15,432 nucleotides of DNA from an uncultured Lachnospiraceae bacterium (GTDB lineage: Bacteria; Bacillota; Clostridia; Lachnospirales; Lachnospiraceae), in the NCBI GenBank assembly GCA_947177925.1, contig CAMWWJ010000040.1, positions 1 through 15,432 of the forward strand, given 5' to 3'. This document shows, piece by piece, positions 7,146 through 12,752 of this stretch. Within the stretch, counting starts at the first letter, position 1. The number at the start of each line of letters is the position of its first letter. The position numbers and the translations under genes were made by a program. The notes under the pieces were generated by a model. It did not search any database and was not told the DNA's origin. It worked only from the letters and a program-made list of their open reading frames with translations.

Positions 7146-9371
7146 CTATGCAAGCTCCATGATTCTGTCCTTTAATCCTGCATATCGTTTATGCTCATTC
7201 TCATTGGCAATCATCAGGGAAATCATATTCCTGCTCCCCAATATGGTAACACATTCTTTTGCCCTTGTAATCCCGGTATATAAAAGATTCCGGTTCATAA
7301 GCGGCTTTGGTCCCGTCAGAAGAGGCATGATCACTGCCGGATATTCGCTTCCCTGAGATTTGTGTATGGTTATGGCATATGCCAGCTCCAGCTCGTCCAG
7401 CTGGGCAAAGGGATAGGTTACCAGCCTCCCTTCCTCGTATTCTACCACCAGCTCTTCCCCAAAGCTGTTGATTTCTTTTATGATTCCCATATCTCCATTA
7501 AACACCCCTGTACCCTTATCAATGGGGATATGATATTTGCTTACGATTTCCCATTGTATTTTGTAATTATTCTTAATCTGCATTACCTTATCCCCTTCCC
7601 GGAATAAGGTTTCACCGTATACATGTTCCTTTTTCTGGGGAGATTCCGGATTTAAATATGTCTGCAATATTTTATTCAGGGTCTCTACCCCCAGCGCTCC
7701 TTTACGCACAGGCGTAAGCACTTGTATATCATAGGGCTTCGCATTTACATATCCAGGGAGCTTTTCCGTAATAAGCTGCACCATATGCTTATATATGACA
7801 TTCACATCATTTCGCTCCAAAAAGAAGAAATCCCTGCTTTTATTATCCAGTGCAATGGATTCCCCCTTATGTATCCGGTGGGCATTGAGCACAATGTGGC
7901 TTTCTTCCGACTGTCTGAAAATTTTTTCCAGCTTTACTACAAAAAAACGGTTGCTTTCAATGATATCCTTCAAGACCTTTCCCGGTCCCACCGACGGAAG
8001 CTGGTTTCTGTCTCCTACCAGAATCAGCCTGGTTCCTATGGAAACCGCTTTCAAAAGCGCCTGAAACAAATAAATATCCACCATGGACATTTCATCAATG
8101 ATAATGGCATCCACCTCTAAGGGATTTTCCTCATTTCTTTCAAAATAAGTGCTCCCCCGCTCCTCAGACATTCCTCCGTTCAATTCCAAAAGCCGGTGTA
8201 TGGTCTTTGCCTCATAGCCGGTGGCTTCCGTCATCCGCTTTGCCGCCCTTCCTGTAGGCGCTGCCAGGCAAAAATCCATTCCAAGGTCTTCAAACAGCCT
8301 GAGCATAATATGGATCGTAGTAGTCTTTCCAGTGCCCGGTCCTCCCGTAAGGACAAATATCCCCCTTCTTACACTGGCAAGCACTCCTTTTCTCTGTAAG
8401 TTATCCAACTGCATTCCTTCCTGTTTTTCAATAGCCTTTATTCTGTCAAGCAGCTTTTCCTCTTCCTCTGGCTCTTCTTTCTCGGCAATATTCAAATCGT
8501 GAAGCATTTTCCCGCAACTCAATTCACAATAATAAGCATTGCTTCCGTAAACCTGAATGTTTCCTTCTCCCATATTTTTCATTATGACCTTTTTATCCAT
8601 GGCAAGATTGGAAAGCTGAGGCTCCAGACAGCCTTTTTCAATTTCCAGAAGCGCCGCTGTTTTCTCTAACAGCATTTCCATAGGAAGATACGTATGCCCT
8701 TCTGCAATTCCAAGGGAAAGCATATATAACAGACCGCTTCGGATACGATAATCGGAATCCGTATGAATGCCTGCCTTTCTGGCAATTTCATCCGCTATGC
8801 GAAAGCCTACTCCATGCATATCCTCGCTCATGCTGTAAGGATTTTCCCTTATCATGGAATACAGTCCTTCCCCATAGGTATTGTAAATCTTTACCGCAAG
8901 CGCATTGGATATTCCATAACCCTGAAGAAAGATCATAGCTTCCTTCATATCCTTTTTTTCTTCTGCCTGCACTGCGATTTCTCTTGCTTTTCTTTCACTG
9001 ATCCCTTTAATTTCCGCCAGGCGCTCCGGCTCCTCTTCCATAATCCGGAAGGTGTCCATTCCAAATTTTTTTACAATCTTTTCGGCCAGAGAGGGGCCGA
9101 TTCCTTTAATGGCGCCGGAACCCAAATACCGTTTCATGCTTTCTGTATCTTCCGGAAGCCTGCTTTGATAGCTTTCCACCTTAAATTGACTGCCATAGGT
9201 AGGATGCTCCACAAAGCTGCCTGTAACTTCAAGATTTTCACCGTTTTCGATGGTCTGGAAACTGCCCACTAACACAAATTCTTCCTTACCTGCCACAAAT
9301 TGAAATACTGTATATCCATTTTCTTCATTCCTGTATATGATATGCTCCACATATCCCGTTAAAGTTTCCAC
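7146..9371 (-). CDS. recD2: RecD2 (RecD/TraA-type) SF1B DNA helicase
   Basis: RecD2 is a 5'-3' DNA helicase that works outside a RecBCD complex in repair and replication-fork maintenance. From a GTG at 9371 it has 741 residues, typical for the family. It shows an OB-like N-terminal part (GYVEHIIYRNEENGYTVFQF), helix-hairpin-helix segments (GIGPSLAEKI and IKGISERKARE), Walker A GGPGTGKT at about 343-350, Walker B IIIDEMSMVD near 423, the GDRNQLPSVGPG motif, and the C-terminal AYAITIHKSQGSEYP and LLYTGITRAK motifs. I prefer the GTG because AAGGAG sits 6 bases before it and RecD2 proteins usually begin close to ETLTGYVEH; an ATG at 9389 would add six residues with no binding site. A terminator lies only 30 bp upstream. 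Confidence 0.95.
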   Translation of the reverse strand: METLTGYVEHIIYRNEENGYTVFQFVAGKEEFVLVGSFQTIENGENLEVTGSFVEHPTYGSQFKVESYQSRLPEDTESMKRYLGSGAIKGIGPSLAEKIVKKFGMDTFRIMEEEPERLAEIKGISERKAREIAVQAEEKKDMKEAMIFLQGYGISNALAVKIYNTYGEGLYSMIRENPYSMSEDMHGVGFRIADEIARKAGIHTDSDYRIRSGLLYMLSLGIAEGHTYLPMEMLLEKTAALLEIEKGCLEPQLSNLAMDKKVIMKNMGEGNIQVYGSNAYYCELSCGKMLHDLNIAEKEEPEEEEKLLDRIKAIEKQEGMQLDNLQRKGVLASVRRGIFVLTGGPGTGKTTTIHIMLRLFEDLGMDFCLAAPTGRAAKRMTEATGYEAKTIHRLLELNGGMSEERGSTYFERNEENPLEVDAIIIDEMSMVDIYLFQALLKAVSIGTRLILVGDRNQLPSVGPGKVLKDIIESNRFFVVKLEKIFRQSEESHIVLNAHRIHKGESIALDNKSRDFFFLERNDVNVIYKHMVQLITEKLPGYVNAKPYDIQVLTPVRKGALGVETLNKILQTYLNPESPQKKEHVYGETLFREGDKVMQIKNNYKIQWEIVSKYHIPIDKGTGVFNGDMGIIKEINSFGEELVVEYEEGRLVTYPFAQLDELELAYAITIHKSQGSEYPAVIMPLLTGPKPLMNRNLLYTGITRAKECVTILGSRNMISLMIANENEHKRYAGLKDRIMELA

Positions 9372-9400
9372 AAAAAGCTCCTTAAACATTTCTATAAGCT

Positions 9401-9425
9401 AAAAAGGCTGTCTGATGACAGCCTT
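9401..9425 (-). terminator. Rho-independent terminator of the mreB-flagellar rod operon
   Basis: On the minus strand AAGGCTGTC, loop ATCA and GACAGCCTT form a perfect 9-bp stem followed at once by a run of five T. It lies 41 bp past the stop of the rod-binding protein gene and 30 bp before the recD2 start. That leaves almost no room for a recD2 promoter downstream of it. Confidence 0.85.
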
Positions 9426-9443
9426 ACTATGTATCTTAGTATC

Positions 9444-9463
9444 ATTATATTAGCACATGCTAA
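9444..9463 (-). promoter_or_regulatory. TATAAT box beside palindrome TTAGCATGTGCTAA (possible recD2 promoter/operator)
   Basis: Just after the stop of the rod-binding protein gene, the minus strand reads TTAGCA-TG-TGCTAA (9450-9463), a 6-bp inverted repeat, followed directly by a perfect TATAAT (9444-9449). No good -35 box is present at 16-18 bp, and there is no TGn before the -10. If it is a promoter it would need an activator or be weak, and its transcript would begin just before the terminator hairpin. It is listed because recD2 has no other visible promoter. Confidence 0.3.
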
Positions 9464-9465
9464 CT

Positions 9466-9816
9466 TTATGCTCCATAATTCCGTTTCATTTGTTCAAATA
9501 AAATCTGTGCAAGCCCAAGGCTGCTTGTCTCGGTCGCCTGTGCTGCATACTCCTGCACCAGACTGTCCTCCATATAGTCCATCATGGAAGCAGTTGCATT
9601 GGAAGAGTAATCGCTTTTTGGCACTGTCTTTTTCATCTCTTTAAAAATCTGTTCCAGAAAATAAGCTTCAAACTCCTTACAGACATCCATCAGTTCTTCA
9701 TCAGAAGCTTCTTTCATATCAGAACTATTTAAATTGCTTATCTTTGATGCTGTCTTATTGCTGGCATCTTCCGTAAGCTGATTTCCAAAATAAGAATTAA
9801 TTCCACCAATATCCAT
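9466..9816 (-). CDS. flgJ: FlgJ-type flagellar rod-binding protein (no muramidase domain)
   Basis: The 116-residue protein matches the N-terminal rod-binding domain of FlgJ, a scaffold for assembly of the flagellar rod in the periplasm-equivalent space. The core signature is the segment ELMDVCKEFEAYFLEQIFKEMKKTVP (41-66), given here as its parts CKEFEAYFLEQ and IFKEMKKTVP, followed by a Met-rich helix and ETSSLGLAQILFEQM near the C-terminus. The peptidoglycan hydrolase domain of the long proteobacterial FlgJ is absent, as is common in Firmicutes. GGGAGG lies 7 bases before the ATG. It is the last gene before the terminator and follows flgG by 25 bp, which fits the function. No signal peptide is visible, so export is presumably by the flagellar type III apparatus. 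Confidence 0.88.
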   Translation of the reverse strand: MDIGGINSYFGNQLTEDASNKTASKISNLNSSDMKEASDEELMDVCKEFEAYFLEQIFKEMKKTVPKSDYSSNATASMMDYMEDSLVQEYAAQATETSSLGLAQILFEQMKRNYGA

Positions 9817-9841
9817 TTTATTTCCTCCCGGCTTTACTTAT

Positions 9842-10657
9842 TTAATGTCTTAAGTTATTTGCCTGCTGAAGCATCTCATCAGATGCCTGAATTGCCTTAG
9901 AATTCATTTCATAGGCACGCTGGGCAACAATCAAATTAACCATTTCATCTACTACCTGAACATTGGAGCCTTCCAGATATCCCTGTACCATCTGGCTTCT
10001 TTTTACGTTTGCATTGGTAGCCTCATTAATTGCCGCTCCGCTTGCTGCAGTAGGTGCAAATAAGGAATTGCCGTTCTTTTCCAATCCGGCCGGATTCTGG
10101 AACTGGAACATGCCGATTGTCACACCGAGGGAACGTGGATTTCCGGTAGCATCCGGATAGTAAATGGTTCCGTCAGAGGAAATGGTAATCTTGCTGGTAG
10201 TATAGTCTCCATTTAACACGATTCCTCTTCCGTTGGTATCCAGAACCGGATAACCCTCCGAGTTGGTAAGCGTCAGTCCGTTTGCTCCCATGGACCAGTT
10301 AAAATTACCGTTTCTTGTATAATAGGTGGAGCCGTCAGCACCTCTTACTGCAAAAAATCCTTTTCCATTAATGGCAAAAGCCGCCGGGTTGCTGGATTCC
10401 AAAAAGGGCCCCTGTCTGAAGATGGAAGTAATGGAGGAATTACGAACACCCAATCCCACCTGAGCGCTGATGGGCTTTTGTTGATTGTTGGCTGTAGTGG
10501 ACTTTGTCTGCAATGTCTGATACAGCAATGACTTAAACTCTGCTACTTCCGTTTTGTATCCGGTAGTATTTACATTTGCCAGATTGTTTGAAATTGTGTC
10601 AACGTTTGTCTGCTGAGCAATCATTCCGGTTGCTGCGGACCATAAAGATCTTACCAT
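9842..10657 (-). CDS. flgG: Flagellar distal rod / hook-basal body protein FlgG (FlhP-like)
   Basis: This is a flagellar rod or hook-basal body protein, exported and assembled into the axial structure. The 271-residue sequence begins with the conserved heptad-rich N-terminal segment MVRSLWSAATGMIAQQ and DTISNNLANVNTTGYK, has the central FlgE/F/G-like domain (INGKGFFAV, YTRNGNF, GYPVL), and ends with the C-terminal partner helix (YLEGSNVQVVDEMVNLIVAQ, RAYEMNSKAIQASDEMLQQANNLRH). That C-terminus is closest to FlgG. By position after mreB and a first rod protein it corresponds to B. subtilis flhP. AGGAGG, which overlaps the stop of the preceding gene, is 9 bases before the ATG. Confidence 0.92.
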   Translation of the reverse strand: MVRSLWSAATGMIAQQTNVDTISNNLANVNTTGYKTEVAEFKSLLYQTLQTKSTTANNQQKPISAQVGLGVRNSSITSIFRQGPFLESSNPAAFAINGKGFFAVRGADGSTYYTRNGNFNWSMGANGLTLTNSEGYPVLDTNGRGIVLNGDYTTSKITISSDGTIYYPDATGNPRSLGVTIGMFQFQNPAGLEKNGNSLFAPTAASGAAINEATNANVKRSQMVQGYLEGSNVQVVDEMVNLIVAQRAYEMNSKAIQASDEMLQQANNLRH

Positions 10658-10670
10658 AATTCATTTCCTC

Positions 10671-11444
10671 CTATAACTTGCCCAGCCGGTTTACCGCTAC
10701 ATCCAAGGTTCCGTCTATGGTCTGAATCAGCTTCTGATTGCTTTCATAATTTCTTGTTGTAGAAATCAAATCTACCATTTCGGATACTACCTGTACGTTG
10801 GAAGCCTCCAGATAGCCCTCATGGACTGTAGCTGTAGCTCTTGCCTGAGTAGCTCCGGCTACCGGCTGATAATAATTTTCTCCGTAGTGCTCCAGATAAT
10901 TGTAATCTGCAAAATCCGTAATCTGCAGCCTTGTTATGGGTCTGTCGTTTTGATAAATCGTACCGGATTCATCGATTCTGGAAGCCTGCAACGGATCCAG
11001 CCTGATAGGATTTCCTGTTGTATTCAGCACATAATCCCCATCCTTTGTAACTAAATATCCGTTTGTATTCAGTGTAAAAGAACCATCTCTTGTATACTTG
11101 GTAGATGTTTCACCCGCTTTATTTGTAAAAGCAACAGCAAAAAAACCATTGCCGGAAAGTGCCAGATCATAAGCATTTCCTGTTATCTTAAATGCCCCCT
11201 GGGTGTAATCTGTATAGGTTTCTCCGGTTTTTACACCAAGATTTGCCTTTCCGATATAACGGGCGGGAGCCGCATCAGAGCTATCCTTTATCTTATATGC
11301 CAGTACGGTATCAAAGGACTGGCTGGTAGCTCCTTCCTTCTTAAATCCCGTTGTGGCGGAGTTTGCAAGGTTATTTGTCAGAACATCCATTCTCTTCTGT
11401 TCATTCAACATTCCTGTATAAGCTGCATATAAACCCTTTACCAT
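10671..11444 (-). CDS. flgF: Flagellar rod / hook-basal body protein (FlgF- or FlhO-like)
   Basis: This is the paralogue and partner of the following gene. The 257-residue protein starts MVKGLYAAYTGMLNEQKRMD with TNNLANSATTGFKKEG, carries the central domain (LSGNGFFAV, YTRDGSFTLNTNGYLV), and ends with YLEASNVQVVSEMVDLISTT and NYESNQKLIQTIDGTLD. Both terminal helical segments needed for rod assembly are intact. The order mreB/mbl, this gene, then flgG mirrors B. subtilis mbl-flhO-flhP, so flhO is an equally good name; FlgF and FlhO are hard to separate by eye. AAAGGAGG lies 6 bases before the ATG, and the gene is 18 bp after mreB, so it has no promoter of its own directly upstream. Confidence 0.9.
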   Translation of the reverse strand: MVKGLYAAYTGMLNEQKRMDVLTNNLANSATTGFKKEGATSQSFDTVLAYKIKDSSDAAPARYIGKANLGVKTGETYTDYTQGAFKITGNAYDLALSGNGFFAVAFTNKAGETSTKYTRDGSFTLNTNGYLVTKDGDYVLNTTGNPIRLDPLQASRIDESGTIYQNDRPITRLQITDFADYNYLEHYGENYYQPVAGATQARATATVHEGYLEASNVQVVSEMVDLISTTRNYESNQKLIQTIDGTLDVAVNRLGKL

Positions 11445-11462
11445 TGGAATCCTCCTTTATCC

Positions 11463-12461
11463 TTATCCAATCTCTTCTTTATATCCTGCCAGGAACTCTA
11501 CATATTTGCCGGTTCCGATGGCAACACAGGTCATGGGATCTTCTGCGGTCATCGTATTGATGCCGGTCTTGGCAGAAATCAAATCCTCAAGTCCTCTAAG
11601 CAGGCTTCCGCCTCCCGTCAGGACAATTCCCCTGTCAGCTATATCCGCTGCCAGTTCCGGAGGAGTCTTCTCCAAAACGCTGTGTATCGTCTCTATAATC
11701 TGTGAAGTCGTTTCCTTTAAAGCTTCTTCGGTTTCTTCGGAAGTAACCTTTACTGTCCTTGGAAGTCCGGTTACCAGATTACGTCCTCTTACTTCTATCG
11801 TATCTACTTCGGTTCTTTTATAAGCGGAGCCGATTTTAATTTTTAAATCCTCGGCTGTTCTTTCACCAATCAGAAGGTTGTGCTTCTTTCTCATATAACG
11901 GACAATGGCCTCGTCAAAATCATCTCCCGCAATCTTTATGGAAGCGCTTACTACTGTGCCTCCAAGAGAGATAACCGCAATATCCGATGTACCGCCTCCA
12001 ATATCCACGATCATATTTCCGCATGGCTTTGAAATATCGATTCCCGCACCGATTGCTGCTGCAATAGGCTCTTCAATAATGGAAACTTCTCTTGCGCCTG
12101 CCTGATAGGTTGCATCCTCAACCGCCTTTTTTTCCACTTCCGTAACACCGCTGGGCACGCATACGGCAATTCGCGGCTTCCTGAAGCTCCTTTTACCCAA
12201 TGCTTTCTGGATGAAATATTTCATCATCTTTTCCGTTACGGTATAGTCGGAAATAACTCCCTGCCTCAAAGGTCTTACCGCAACAATATTTCCAGGAGTC
12301 CTTCCAAGCATCAGCCTGGCATCCTCTCCGATTGCCTTAATCTTATTGGTGTCCCTGTCAAAAGCCACCACGCTTGGCTCCTTTAACACCACGCCTTTTC
12401 CTCTTATATAAACCAAAATGCTGGCTGTTCCTAAATCAATTCCGATATCCGTGTACTGCAT
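11463..12461 (-). CDS. mreB: MreB/Mbl-family bacterial actin, cell-shape protein
   Basis: MreB-family actins polymerise under the membrane and guide the elongasome that inserts lateral peptidoglycan. The 332-residue protein starts MQYTDIGIDLGTASILVY (phosphate-1 loop) and has the connecting motif IEEPIAAAIGAG, the phosphate-2 loop IVDIGGGTSDIAVISLGG, GERTAEDLKIKIG, and the adenine-binding VLTGGGSLLRGLEDLI. The length fits the family. The frame is open 37 codons further upstream, but that stretch crosses the promoter and is not MreB-like, so the ATG at 12461 is used; GGAG is unusually close to it, with an AAGGGG about 10 bases up as a second candidate. Next to two flagellar rod genes and without mreC or mreD, it corresponds by position to B. 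subtilis mbl. Confidence 0.95.
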   Translation of the reverse strand: MQYTDIGIDLGTASILVYIRGKGVVLKEPSVVAFDRDTNKIKAIGEDARLMLGRTPGNIVAVRPLRQGVISDYTVTEKMMKYFIQKALGKRSFRKPRIAVCVPSGVTEVEKKAVEDATYQAGAREVSIIEEPIAAAIGAGIDISKPCGNMIVDIGGGTSDIAVISLGGTVVSASIKIAGDDFDEAIVRYMRKKHNLLIGERTAEDLKIKIGSAYKRTEVDTIEVRGRNLVTGLPRTVKVTSEETEEALKETTSQIIETIHSVLEKTPPELAADIADRGIVLTGGGSLLRGLEDLISAKTGINTMTAEDPMTCVAIGTGKYVEFLAGYKEEIG

Positions 12462-12500
12462 TCTCCTAATACCCCTTTCCGTTTGGCATCTATTTAAATT

Positions 12501-12559
12501 TTTTCGTATTTTTCTAGGTTTAGTTTCGGTAAAATATTCACAAGTTAAACATACGAAAA
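12501..12559 (-). repeat. Inverted repeat in the mreB leader
   Basis: TTTTCGTAT (12501-12509) and ATACGAAAA (12551-12559) are perfect 9-base inverted copies 41 bp apart. The inner GTTTA (12518-12522) and TAAAC (12546-12550) extend the pairing across an 8-base bulge. The right arm overlaps the expected transcript start near 12554. It could be a leader hairpin or an operator. The region is A+T-rich, so chance is possible. Confidence 0.45.
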
Positions 12560-12560
12560 C

Positions 12561-12589
12561 ATTATAGCGCAAAATATTAACTTTTTCAA
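12561..12589 (-). promoter_or_regulatory. Near-consensus housekeeping promoter for mreB and the rod genes
   Basis: On the minus strand TTGAAA (12584-12589) is followed by exactly 17 bases and a perfect TATAAT (12561-12566), a strong sigma-A-type promoter. The transcript would start near 12554, giving a leader of about 93 bases before the mreB ATG. It lies between the uvrA terminator and mreB, as expected for the head of an operon. It does not resemble the flagellar sigma-D consensus, so these rod genes are probably expressed with mreB. Confidence 0.85.
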
Positions 12590-12661
12590 AGGGTTTTCTT
12601 ACATTTCACACATTTTTCCGAATTATTAAGGCGATGTTAAGATTTTCTCCTGAAAAGTAAC

Positions 12662-12708
12662 AAAAATGCACAAGAAAGAAAGGGGTTCCTTCCCTCTTTC
12701 TTGTGCAT
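12662..12708 (-). terminator. Strong rho-independent terminator after uvrA
   Basis: On the minus strand ATGCACAAGAAAG pairs perfectly with CTTTCTTGTGCAT, a 13-bp stem enclosing a purine/C-rich loop that can pair further (AGGG with CCCC). A T-run (TTTTT at 12662-12666) follows. It lies 44 bp past the uvrA stop and separates uvrA from the mreB promoter. On the plus strand no T-run follows, so it works in one direction. Confidence 0.92.
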
Positions 12709-12752
12709 CCATGCCTAATCAAAAAATATATCGGCGCACCTGTTTCAAACCT

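Noticed and set aside
8763..9272. 169-codon open frame on the plus strand
   Set aside because: It is antisense to the N-terminal part of recD2, which shows its expected helix-hairpin-helix segments without a break.
12462..12572. 37-codon N-terminal extension of MreB
   Set aside because: It would begin inside the promoter (-10 box at 12561-12566) and does not resemble the start of any MreB.
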